64,000 nucleotides of DNA from Thermotoga sp. Mc24. Its GTDB lineage: Bacteria; Thermotogota; Thermotogae; Thermotogales; Thermotogaceae. Made by a program: the position numbers and the translations under genes. Positions 56,214 through 64,000 of this stretch are shown piece after piece. The notes beneath the pieces were generated by a model. The model was not told the DNA's origin and did no database searches. It saw only the letters and a program-made list of their open reading frames with translations. Numbering within the stretch: position 1 is the first letter of the stretch; every line of letters begins with the position of its first letter. The stretch spans positions 248,001-312,000 of the forward strand of contig NZ_JSFH01000009.1 in NCBI RefSeq assembly GCF_000784835.1, in the 5' to 3' direction.

Positions 56214-58682
56214 TCAGAGAACCTTTTTCCAGACAATCGGTATCTCGGGGAGGAACTTGATGGGAAGTCTGGGATGGTACGGTATCACTCTCACCGCGTA
56301 GAACCAACCGGGAGATCCAAGGTGACCGAGAACTCCATTGTTGTAAGTGTAAACAAATAGATCGTTCTTTTTCCTGTACCTTCTGATGTGTATCACTTTC
56401 CACACTTCAAGATCTTCCATTCCCTCTCCTCTTCCAGCCATAAGTTCGACCAACACATCATCAGGGGTGAGATCTCCCAGCCTCACAGTTACTTCCACAC
56501 TTTTTGAATCTTCAAGAACAACGCGTTCTATGGATACATTTTCCCAGTTCTTGAGGATCCTTTCTTTCCAAGCACCGATTTTTTCGACGTTTTCTCTCCT
56601 CTCCAGCCATTCCCTGTTCAAAAGTCCCTTTATGTAGAATTTTTCCGTGTACTCTTTGAGCATTCGAGTGGTGCTGAATTTTGGAGCCACGCTCTTTATG
56701 CTTTCTTTCATCATGAGAACCCACTTTTCTCTATTTTCGTAGTAGGTAGGAATTATTTCGTTTTCGAGAAGTTCGTACAGGGCTTCAGCGTCCTTTGGAT
56801 CATCCACTTCTGTTTCTGGAAGCACGCTTTCATCGCCTATCACCCATCCGTTTCTGCCGTTATATCCCTCAACCCACCAGCCATCGTACACGCTCGCGTT
56901 CAGAACACCGTTCGCTGCGGCTTTCATTCCGCTTGTTCCACTCGCTTCCATGGGTCTTCTTGGATTGTTCAACCACACATCAACACCAGACACCATGAGT
57001 CGAGCCATTCCGATGTCGTAATTTTCAAGTACGATGATTTTGTTCTTGAAATCAGGCATCTGTGAAACTTTGTAGATCCTTCTGAGAAATTCCTTTCCAC
57101 CCTCGTCCCTCGGGTGGGCCTTTCCAGCGTACACAATGTAAACCGGCCTTTCGGGATTATTGACAATTCTCTTGAGTCTTTCCAGGTTACTGAAAAGAAG
57201 AACCGCCCTCTTGTAAGTTGCGAACCTTCTGGCAAATCCTATGATGAGTGCGTTTTCGCTGATCTCCGGCAGTGGCTCGTCGATTCCGAGTCTTTCGTTT
57301 CTTCTTTTAATGGACTCTCTTATGTAATCTATGAATCGCTTCTTTGCATTCAGATGCGCTTCCCAGAGTTCTTCATCGGGTATTCTGTCAACTCCGTACC
57401 ATATTCCTTCGAGATCAGTGTGCTCCCTCCAGATTCTTCCGAGGTACCTGTCGAACAGTTTTCTCATCTCACGGTTGATCCAAGTTCCCATGTGAACACC
57501 ATTCGTGATGCCTTCAATGGGGATCTCCTCCACCGGAACTCCCTTCCAGACATTTTTGAACATCCTTCTCGATACGTCAGCGTGAAGTTTGCTCACTCCG
57601 TTTATAAAGGAGGAGGTTCTCAAAGCAAGATACGTCATGTTGAAATTTCCGTCTTCGTCTCTTCCAAGGTTCATAAGCAGTTCTTTGGATTCGAATCCTT
57701 CGAAGAACTTTGTCAGCTTCTTTTCCACGAAATCGAACGGGAACCTGTCGTGACCTGCGGGGACGGGGGTGTGTGTCGTGAAAACTGTGGTCTGTCTGAC
57801 GATCTCAAGGGCCTCGGTGAAGGAATATCCTTCTTCCATGTAGCTCTTTATCCTTTCGAGGGATGAAAAAGCGGGATGACCTTCGTTCAGGTGGATGACT
57901 CCAGGTTTTATCTTGAGAGTCTTCAGGAGTTTCATTCCACCAATGCCGAGCAGAATTTCCTGGGAAACTCTCACATCAGGCTCGGGATTGTAGAGATAGT
58001 CGCAGATCTTTCTGAATCTATCCTCGTTTTCCTCGAAGTCAGTGTCGAGAAGATACAGTTTCACCCTTCCGACCTGTACCTCGAACACACGCGCTTTTAC
58101 AGTATCGTTGTCTATGGGTACTTCTACGATCACCTGGTTTCCGTCTTCATCCCTGAGAGGTTTCATCGGGAGTTCTTCGATGTCGTATTCTGGAAAGATC
58201 TCGATCTGTCTTCCGTCACTGTCTATCTGTTGAGTGAAATACCCGTGTTTGTAAAGAAGACCTACGGCTATGAGAGGAAGGCCAAGATCACTGGCTGATT
58301 TGAGGTGGTCTCCGGCAAGGATACCGAGTCCTCCGGAGTAGATCGGAAGTGCTTTCGTCAGTCCGTATTCCATACACATGTAAACTATCTTTTCGTCCCA
58401 TTCGGGATAGTTCACGTTGAACCAGGTGTCTTCCCTTTCCATGTAGTCTGTGAATCTCTCGAGCGTCAGTTCGTAGAGAGCGATGAAGTCCTCGTCTTTC
58501 GATAGTTCTTCCAGTCTTTCCTTTGAGACTTCTCTCAGTATTTTGACGGGATTTCTGTGTTCCTCCCACTTTTCTGAATCGATCATTCTCCAGAGCCTCT
58601 GAGCAGGTCTGGACCAGCTCCACCAGAGGTTGTAGGCAAGGCTCTCGAGCTCTTTCAGGTTCTCGGGAAGTTTCTCCAGCAC
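56214..58682 (-). CDS. glgP: Alpha-glucan (glycogen/maltodextrin) phosphorylase
   Basis: 822 residues, GT35 of the AgpA type with an N-terminal DUF3417-like start (LEKLPENLKELESLAYNLWWSWSRP). Releases glucose-1-phosphate from glycogen or maltodextrins. Motifs: YSGGLGILAGDHLKSASDLG, HLNEGHPAF, THTPVPAGHDRF and the pyridoxal-phosphate region EASGTSGMKAAANG. GTG 58682 is preceded by GGAGGAG; the longer frame to 58748 overlaps the promoter. Single-gene transcription unit. Confidence 0.93.
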   Translation of the reverse strand: MLEKLPENLKELESLAYNLWWSWSRPAQRLWRMIDSEKWEEHRNPVKILREVSKERLEELSKDEDFIALYELTLERFTDYMEREDTWFNVNYPEWDEKIVYMCMEYGLTKALPIYSGGLGILAGDHLKSASDLGLPLIAVGLLYKHGYFTQQIDSDGRQIEIFPEYDIEELPMKPLRDEDGNQVIVEVPIDNDTVKARVFEVQVGRVKLYLLDTDFEENEDRFRKICDYLYNPEPDVRVSQEILLGIGGMKLLKTLKIKPGVIHLNEGHPAFSSLERIKSYMEEGYSFTEALEIVRQTTVFTTHTPVPAGHDRFPFDFVEKKLTKFFEGFESKELLMNLGRDEDGNFNMTYLALRTSSFINGVSKLHADVSRRMFKNVWKGVPVEEIPIEGITNGVHMGTWINREMRKLFDRYLGRIWREHTDLEGIWYGVDRIPDEELWEAHLNAKKRFIDYIRESIKRRNERLGIDEPLPEISENALIIGFARRFATYKRAVLLFSNLERLKRIVNNPERPVYIVYAGKAHPRDEGGKEFLRRIYKVSQMPDFKNKIIVLENYDIGMARLMVSGVDVWLNNPRRPMEASGTSGMKAAANGVLNASVYDGWWVEGYNGRNGWVIGDESVLPETEVDDPKDAEALYELLENEIIPTYYENREKWVLMMKESIKSVAPKFSTTRMLKEYTEKFYIKGLLNREWLERRENVEKIGAWKERILKNWENVSIERVVLEDSKSVEVTVRLGDLTPDDVLVELMAGRGEGMEDLEVWKVIHIRRYRKKNDLFVYTYNNGVLGHLGSPGWFYAVRVIPYHPRLPIKFLPEIPIVWKKVL

Positions 58683-58719
58683 AATTTCTCCTCCTCTCAG
58701 AGAGGTTTCTTTCAGAAGT

Positions 58720-58748
58720 ATTCTACGTTGATTATAAGATGGTGTCAA
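58720..58748 (-). promoter_or_regulatory. Promoter of glgP
   Basis: On the minus strand, consensus -35 TTGACA (58748-58743), a 17-base spacer and -10 TAGAAT (58725-58720), about 40 bases before GTG 58682. Confidence 0.85.
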
Positions 58749-58842
58749 TTAAAAAATATTTCTGTAAACCAGAACATAGACATGATTAATGAAAGGAAAT
58801 CTGAAAAGGACAGACTCCTCAGGGGAGGGTGATGAAGAAAAT

Positions 58843-59415
58843 TCAGAACCCAGCCACTTCGTAGAGTTTGTAGGCTATCTCGTGTGTTCTCTTCTTCAGT
58901 TCCTCGAAGTTTCCACGGAAGATTTTCCACAGGATCTTTGTCGTGTAGAGAAGAGAGAATCTGGAAAGCATGTTTCTGAGCTCTTCCGTGTTTTCGCTTG
59001 GAACTTTCACCATTATTCTGTCAAGCCACTCCTCATAAACACCGATGTGCAGTGAAGAACCTTCTGTTTCGTCTATGAGAGAATTTATAGAGTGAACCAA
59101 ATCGTAGAGATGGAAGTACTTTGTGAGCTGAGAGATGAGTTTTTTGTCCACGTCCCAGTTGAGTTCCGCAGGAACCGGTTCATAATAAGAAAAAAAGACC
59201 ACACCATTTGGAAAATCCGCCGATGAGATCTCGAGTTCCCTTTCCATGAAAGCCTTGTTGTCGTAGTAACTCATCATAAAAACTGGCACCTTTTTCATCA
59301 AGAGCTTCAAATCCTCGGGATGAACCTTCAAGCTTCCGATCTTCATGTTCAGATTGAGTGAAACCTTCTGTGGTTTTACAAAGAAATCGAGACCCTTGTG
59401 AACTATGTGTGTCAT
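58843..59415 (-). CDS. Uncharacterised protein linked to hemW
   Basis: Not recognised. 190 residues, no signal peptide, mixed alpha/beta: strand-rich start (IVHKGLDFFVKPQKVSLNLNMKIG), then a helical C-terminus (EELRNMLSRFSLLYTTKILWKIF). ATG 59415 overlaps the hemW stop (ATGA) and has GGAGGGCGGGAG upstream, so the two are translationally coupled. Last gene of the oxidoreductase-hemW operon. The 90 bases to the glgP promoter hold no further gene. Confidence 0.7.
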   Translation of the reverse strand: MTHIVHKGLDFFVKPQKVSLNLNMKIGSLKVHPEDLKLLMKKVPVFMMSYYDNKAFMERELEISSADFPNGVVFFSYYEPVPAELNWDVDKKLISQLTKYFHLYDLVHSINSLIDETEGSSLHIGVYEEWLDRIMVKVPSENTEELRNMLSRFSLLYTTKILWKIFRGNFEELKKRTHEIAYKLYEVAGF

Positions 59416-60536
59416 CTCCCGCCCTCCCTGTACCATTCGATGAGATCAGAGAGTATCTTCTTTGAGAGGTTCATACCATCCTCGCTCAGAAAAATTTTAC
59501 CATTTTTCACTTCCACATAACAAGGATATTTTTTTTGTAACTTTTCCAGCAAGGGAAGGAGGATTCTCACCCGGTTTAACTCTACTCCCTCCTTTATCCT
59601 CAAACCCATGAAGACGGTCTCCAGTGCTTCCTCTTCTTCTGTGTTTTCATGCACGTATTCGTAAGGTAGTTCTCCTCTGGTGATTTTTTCCTCGTACTCT
59701 TTGAGATCAGAGACATTCACGTATCGAAGCCTTCCGATGTGTCCACCCGCGGAAACACCGAGTCCCAGATAGTTTTCATTTCTCCAGTAGAAGATGTTGT
59801 GAAGAGATTCCTTCTCTGGCTTGGCAAAATTTGAGATCTCGTATCTGACGAATCCCCGTTCTTTCAGAAATTCGACGAAAAGGTCGTGTCTCCTTTCCAC
59901 ATCGTCTTCTTCGGGGAGTTCTACAAGACCTTTCTGAATGAGATCGAAGAGTTTTGTTCTTTCGTCTACCTCGAGGAAGTAGATCGAAACGTGCTGAGGA
60001 GGAAATTCTTCAAGGAAACGAAAGTTCTTCTCCAGTGTGATGTCGGTCTCACTGGGAAGTCCAAGGATGAAATCGAAGTTCACGTTTTCGAACCGCTCTA
60101 GGATTATCTTTGCTTTTTTCTTGAGAGTTTCTTCGTTGTAGAGCCTTCCAGTGTTCTTCAGCACAGTGTCGTCGCAGGCCTGAACACCGAGGCTGATTCT
60201 GTTGATTCCAATTTGTTTGTAGATCTTCAGTTTTTCTGGTTCAACGGACTCCGGATTGACTTCGATGGTTATTTCAATTGGTGTGAAACTTCTGGAGACT
60301 CTCTCCAGTTTTTCCAGAACCATTCCCAAAAAAGAAGGAGAGACGACCGAAGGAGTCCCTCCACCGAAGTAGGCGGTTTTTATCTCGCTTTCCCTGAGTA
60401 CTTCTTCGTAGAGATCGATCTCTTTCAGGAGACAAGAGAAATACTCGTCGAATTTTTCAGAAACAACGGAGTAGAAGTCGCAGTACACACACTTGCTCTT
60501 GCAAAAGGGAACATGGACGTAAACAGCGAGTTTCAT
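59412..60536 (-). CDS. hemW: HemW-like radical SAM protein
   Basis: 374 residues. Radical SAM motif [12 protein letters not shown] (CxxxCxxC) near residue 12, then [23 protein letters not shown] and the HemW C-terminal domain ([14 protein letters not shown]). Such proteins are heme chaperones rather than true coproporphyrinogen oxidases. HemN-specific N-terminal extension is absent. ATG 60536 overlaps the upstream stop by 4 bases. Confidence 0.88.
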   Translation of the reverse strand: MKLAVYVHVPFCKSKCVYCDFYSVVSEKFDEYFSCLLKEIDLYEEVLRESEIKTAYFGGGTPSVVSPSFLGMVLEKLERVSRSFTPIEITIEVNPESVEPEKLKIYKQIGINRISLGVQACDDTVLKNTGRLYNEETLKKKAKIILERFENVNFDFILGLPSETDITLEKNFRFLEEFPPQHVSIYFLEVDERTKLFDLIQKGLVELPEEDDVERRHDLFVEFLKERGFVRYEISNFAKPEKESLHNIFYWRNENYLGLGVSAGGHIGRLRYVNVSDLKEYEEKITRGELPYEYVHENTEEEEALETVFMGLRIKEGVELNRVRILLPLLEKLQKKYPCYVEVKNGKIFLSEDGMNLSKKILSDLIEWYREGGR

Positions 60537-61381
60537 GACTTTTTGCTTTCGATCAACTCCTTCAGTCTTTCAAAATTCACTTCGTACTCATAGAGAGGTG
60601 TTTTGTCACCTTTTCTTGCGAGTTCCTCGAAGGTCTCTTTGTTTTTGTTCACATAGAATATTCCAAGTGGGAGTTTCTCATCTTCTATAGCTCTTTTGAA
60701 GGCGAGTTCTCTATCTGTGGGATCGTGGTCTTTCAGGTAATATGTGTTCTCTTTGTACCATTCGTACGTGTTCAGCTTGTTGAAAGTGACGCACGGCTGG
60801 AAGATATCCACGAGGGCGTACCCTTTGTGCCTTATCGCTTCTTTCAAGATGTCTTTTGTGAACTCCATATCTCCTATGAAAGTCCTTGCAACGAAGGAAG
60901 CATCGAGTGCTATAGCAACAGCTAAAGGATTAAACGGTTCCAGGATCACACCGTCCACCTGTACGGGTGTTTTGAAGCCTTTCAGACTCGTGGGAGAGGC
61001 CTGTCCCTTTGTGAGACCGTAAACCTGATTGTCGTGGACTATGTTCACAATATCCGGGTTTCTTCTGATCGTGTGTATGAAGTGGTTTCCACCTTCACCG
61101 TACATACATCCATCTCCACTTTCTGCGATCACAAGGAGGTTCGGATTCGCCACCTTTATCGCCGTCGCTGCGGGAAGTGCTCTTCCGTGAAGTCCGTTGA
61201 ACATGTTAACACCAACGTACTGGGGCATCTTCGCTGCCTGACCTATACCTGATACAATGACCACCTGTCGTGGATCGACGTTCAGTTCCTCCAGTGCCTT
61301 CATGAGAGCGGTTCTTATTCCGAAGTTTCCACACCCTGGACACCAAGCAATATCCTTGCTTATGTATTCATCCAGCCTCAT
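60533..61381 (-). CDS. korB: 2-oxoacid:ferredoxin oxidoreductase, beta subunit
   Basis: 282 residues. Thiamine-diphosphate-binding subunit: CPGCGNFGI cluster/active motif, [12 protein letters not shown], and the ThDP-Mg motif [13 protein letters not shown]...[14 protein letters not shown]. It decarboxylates 2-oxoglutarate or a related 2-oxoacid to the acyl-CoA, reducing ferredoxin. There are too few cysteines for an internal 2x4Fe-4S ferredoxin domain. ATG 61381 directly abuts the alpha subunit stop. Confidence 0.9.
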   Translation of the reverse strand: MRLDEYISKDIAWCPGCGNFGIRTALMKALEELNVDPRQVVIVSGIGQAAKMPQYVGVNMFNGLHGRALPAATAIKVANPNLLVIAESGDGCMYGEGGNHFIHTIRRNPDIVNIVHDNQVYGLTKGQASPTSLKGFKTPVQVDGVILEPFNPLAVAIALDASFVARTFIGDMEFTKDILKEAIRHKGYALVDIFQPCVTFNKLNTYEWYKENTYYLKDHDPTDRELAFKRAIEDEKLPLGIFYVNKNKETFEELARKGDKTPLYEYEVNFERLKELIESKKS

Positions 61382-63058
61382 TCACAACACCTCCGCTATT
61401 TTCTCTTTCAACTCTTCGACGGAAAACTGAAGGCCACTGTACTTGAGAATTCTATCCTTTATGTGGAAACCCGTCACCTGGCGGATCAGATTCGCGAATT
61501 GCCCTGTCGCATTTCCTTCCACTGCCACAACTTTTTCGGCCTTTTCGAAGTACCTCGAGACGGACTCATCGATTGGCCAGACCTGAGAAAAATGAAGGAG
61601 CGCCACTCCATTGAGATCTTCTATCGCTTCCTTTATCGGTTCCAGAGTGGAACCCCAGGCCACCAGAAGAACCCGGTAGTTTTCATCACCGATCAGTTTT
61701 GGTTCTACAAGTTCTTTTTTCAAAGCTTCTCCTTTTCTGAGCCTCTTGTTGACCATTCTCACACGGGTATCGAAATCTTCAGTTATGTGACCGAATTCAT
61801 CGTGCTCGTCGCTGTCGACCTTCACAAGACCCTCACCGTATCCGGGAATTCCTCTTGGAGAGATACCATCTTCGGTGATAACGTACCTGATGTAGTCTCT
61901 TGTTGTTTTTATGAAGTGTTTTTCCACCTTCAATTCGTCCAAATCAAAACCAGGAAGGTTGTAATACGAGTCAACAAGATACTGATCCGTCAGCACAAAG
62001 ACCGGCACCTGGTATTTGTCAGCAACGTTGAAGGCTTTCTGTGTCAGATAGAACGCTTCTTCCACGTTTCCGGGAGCATAAATGACCCTTGGAAAATCTC
62101 CGTGTCCAGCGTACAGAGCCAGGTTCAAATCTCCCTGCTCCGTTCTTGTGGGAAGACCGGTCGCGGGTCCAGGTCTCTGTGCCAGATGAATCACAGCGGG
62201 TGATTCTATCATTCCGGCAAGACTGAGGGCTTCTTCCATGAGGGCAAAGCCTCCACCCGATGTGGTGACAAGACCTCTCGCACCGGCATACCACGCTCCG
62301 ATGATCATGTTCATGGCGGCGATTTCGTCTTCTGCCTGTTCCACCACTATTCCGAAGTTGTTCTTGTGTTGGGAAAGAAAAACAAGTACGGAAGTGGAGG
62401 GAGACATGGGGTAGGAGGAGACAAAATTACAGCCTCCAGCGATCGCTCCGAGTCCCACAGCCTCTGCTCCATTCAGAAGAACCTCATTCTTTATCGATGA
62501 ATCTTTTTCAACGTCGAATTCGATTTTCTGAGAGAGTTCTTGACCTTTCTTGTATCCTTCCAGCGCAGCGCGGATGTTGTCGTTCACGATGTCTTCACCT
62601 TTACTGCTGAACTGTCTGGTGATCTGGTCTTTCAGAGCGGATTCATCGGCGCCGAGCAGTCCAGAGAGAAAACCTATGGCAACTGAATTCGCGTATATGC
62701 TCTTTCCAATCTGTTTTGCTATGTTCAGGAAAGGTACCACGATTTTTTCTCCGGGTGATTCTTTGATGAACTCTTCCTCTCCGATGACCAGTGTTTTTTC
62801 CGTGATACGATTCTTCAGCCTTTCTGTGGCCCCCTTTCCCAGGGGTATGAGCACGTCTATTCTGTCAACGAAGGAACGAACCCTTCTCGATGAAACCCGG
62901 ATCTCCGTGGTGTTGTTTCCTCCTCTCACTCTCGACATGTACTCTTTGGTGGCAAACACATGGAATCCGGAGTCTTTTAAAACCCGTGTTAGGACGTTCT
63001 CGACTGTCTGTATTCCCTGTCCCGCTTCCCCACTCAAGACAATGCTCACATCTTTCAT
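61382..63058 (-). CDS. korA: 2-oxoacid:ferredoxin oxidoreductase, fused gamma-alpha subunit
   Basis: 558 residues. The gamma domain is at the N-terminus (about 1-180, VSIVLSGEAGQGIQT, MSRVRGGNNTTEIRVSS). The alpha domain follows (about 190-558, GAEAVGLGAIAGGCNFVSSYPMSPST, VVEQAEDEIAAMNM, TTSGGGFALMEEALSLAG). It partners korB. Whether the acid is 2-oxoglutarate, pyruvate or a branched-chain acid is not decided by sequence. Overlaps the upstream GGDEF gene by 4 bases. Confidence 0.9.
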   Translation of the reverse strand: MKDVSIVLSGEAGQGIQTVENVLTRVLKDSGFHVFATKEYMSRVRGGNNTTEIRVSSRRVRSFVDRIDVLIPLGKGATERLKNRITEKTLVIGEEEFIKESPGEKIVVPFLNIAKQIGKSIYANSVAIGFLSGLLGADESALKDQITRQFSSKGEDIVNDNIRAALEGYKKGQELSQKIEFDVEKDSSIKNEVLLNGAEAVGLGAIAGGCNFVSSYPMSPSTSVLVFLSQHKNNFGIVVEQAEDEIAAMNMIIGAWYAGARGLVTTSGGGFALMEEALSLAGMIESPAVIHLAQRPGPATGLPTRTEQGDLNLALYAGHGDFPRVIYAPGNVEEAFYLTQKAFNVADKYQVPVFVLTDQYLVDSYYNLPGFDLDELKVEKHFIKTTRDYIRYVITEDGISPRGIPGYGEGLVKVDSDEHDEFGHITEDFDTRVRMVNKRLRKGEALKKELVEPKLIGDENYRVLLVAWGSTLEPIKEAIEDLNGVALLHFSQVWPIDESVSRYFEKAEKVVAVEGNATGQFANLIRQVTGFHIKDRILKYSGLQFSVEELKEKIAEVL

Positions 63059-64000
63059 TCTGAACCACCTCTCTTTTTGAACTTGTTTTTGTAGAGGAGA
63101 TCGTCTGCTCTCGAGAGCACTCTTTCTATCGGTATGAAACCGTCTATCTCTTCATAACCAACGGAGAATTCTATGTTGAAGGGCAAGTCTACATTTTTAA
63201 GGTTTTCTTCTACCCTTTTCAGAACACCGGCAGCGTTCTCTTTGGTGCTATCGACGAGCACCAGGAGAAACTCATCGCCACCGTATCTGAAAACAAGATC
63301 TGACTCCCGAATGGTTCTCTTAAGGACTTTGACAAATTCAATGAGTGCTTTGTCACCCATCAAATGTCCGTAAGTGTCGTTTATCATTTTCAAACCATCT
63401 ACATCCATGATCACCAGAATGGACTTCTTCTGGTTTCGCCTGAGCCACGCCATGTGAGAGAATATCCACTCGTTGAAGTAGTGCCTTGAATAAGCTTCGG
63501 TTAGGGGATCTTTCAGTGCGAGTTCGCGGTACTTCTGGTGAAGATGATATTCCCTCAGGTAGAGAGACACCACTTCCGCAAACGTATTGAGAACGCCAAA
63601 GAATGAAGGTGCTATGTTTTCATTCGACAGAAAAACCATGTGGTAAGAAGGTATGTTTTCATCCTTCAGATTCACGATGATGTAATGAGCACCTTCTTTC
63701 TCCAGTTTTTCTATTTTTTCTGTCTCTTCTCGGGATTTTCCAAAATCGAATTCCGGTATCTTCTCCATACCCATATGAAATACGGGGATGTCCCCTTCGA
63801 ATACGATTCCCCCTGTGAAAACATTACTCGCTTCTACGATCTTCTGCAGGGCCTCTTTGAGAAATTCTTCGGCTGAGATGGGTTTTCTGAAAAGGAGCAA
63901 GAGGGTGAATATGGTGCTCATGATCTTTTGAAGTTGCTGTTCGTTTGTCAGAGTTTTTCTCATGAGAAGATAGGTGCTCGTAAGGTTTCCAAGTGATTTC
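63055..64000 (-). CDS. GGDEF diguanylate cyclase (5' end beyond window)
   Basis: Frame open to the window edge: upstream of ATG 63963 it still reads SLGNLTSTYLL, so the start is outside. Visible part: GAF-like sensory region (about 25-150 from ATG 63963, EASNVFTGGIVFEGDIPVFHM), then GGDEF with KDPLTEAYSRHYF, VIMDVDGLKMINDTYGH and RYGGDEF. Third GGDEF protein in the window; it is coupled to korA through an ATGA overlap. Confidence 0.85.
   Translation of the reverse strand, partial: KSLGNLTSTYLLMRKTLTNEQQLQKIMSTIFTLLLLFRKPISAEEFLKEALQKIVEASNVFTGGIVFEGDIPVFHMGMEKIPEFDFGKSREETEKIEKLEKEGAHYIIVNLKDENIPSYHMVFLSNENIAPSFFGVLNTFAEVVSLYLREYHLHQKYRELALKDPLTEAYSRHYFNEWIFSHMAWLRRNQKKSILVIMDVDGLKMINDTYGHLMGDKALIEFVKVLKRTIRESDLVFRYGGDEFLLVLVDSTKENAAGVLKRVEENLKNVDLPFNIEFSVGYEEIDGFIPIERVLSRADDLLYKNKFKKRGGSE

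Overview
The window reads as chromosomal DNA of a hyperthermophilic Thermotoga of the T. maritima / petrophila / RQ2 group. The proteins are rich in Glu, Lys and Arg, operons are tight with ATGA/GTGA overlaps and many GTG/TTG starts, and the gene order follows, from memory, the T. maritima stretch TM1227 down to about TM1163. No database was searched, so TM numbers are orientation only.

Layout. (1) 1-12353, plus strand: mannan/beta-glucan use. A secreted GH5-CBM27 mannanase (cut by the window edge), a GH130 phosphorylase, a ROK repressor, two paralogous oligosaccharide-binding proteins, a dipeptide-type ABC transporter (two permeases, two ATPases) and a LacI regulator, ending at a bidirectional terminator. 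(2) 12378-22939, minus strand: a 13-gene Mbx-type respiratory operon (Mrp antiporter module, membrane arm, NuoB/C/D-like arm and a ferredoxin-GltD flavoprotein). At least five ORF-breaking lesions lie in four of its genes. (3) 23195-37354, plus strand: a galactoside operon of LacI regulator, MalEFG-type transporter, GH42 and GH2 beta-galactosidases, GH36 alpha-galactosidase, galT and galK. A decayed OppD-type ATPase remnant sits between the two beta-galactosidases, and the GH2 gene is itself damaged. (4) 37411-44916: GGDEF proteins, tRNA-Asn, an acyltransferase, an AI-2E-type permease, a zinc-ribbon protein, methylglyoxal synthase and a ferredoxin-like aldo/keto reductase. (5) 44990-51569: smc, a Nudix hydrolase, an unknown gene, fliS, a GNAT protein and a HAD phosphatase. 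(6) 51610-56187: hybrid cluster protein diverging from a Crp/Fnr regulator, a periplasmic-receptor/HD-GYP protein split by an A8 tract, and an atypical SDR. (7) 56214-64000, minus strand: alpha-glucan phosphorylase, an unknown gene, HemW, a two-gene 2-oxoacid:ferredoxin oxidoreductase and a GGDEF protein running off the end.

How it fits together. The window holds two sugar-catabolic regulons, each with import, hydrolysis or phosphorolysis and a local repressor, next to ferredoxin-based energy metabolism. The most unusual feature is gene decay confined to two places: the Mbx operon and the old transporter/lacZ part of the galactoside operon. There a MalEFG-type transporter of lower GC appears to have replaced an older dipeptide-type transporter. 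The only other interrupted reading frame is the receptor/HD-GYP pair at the A8 tract.
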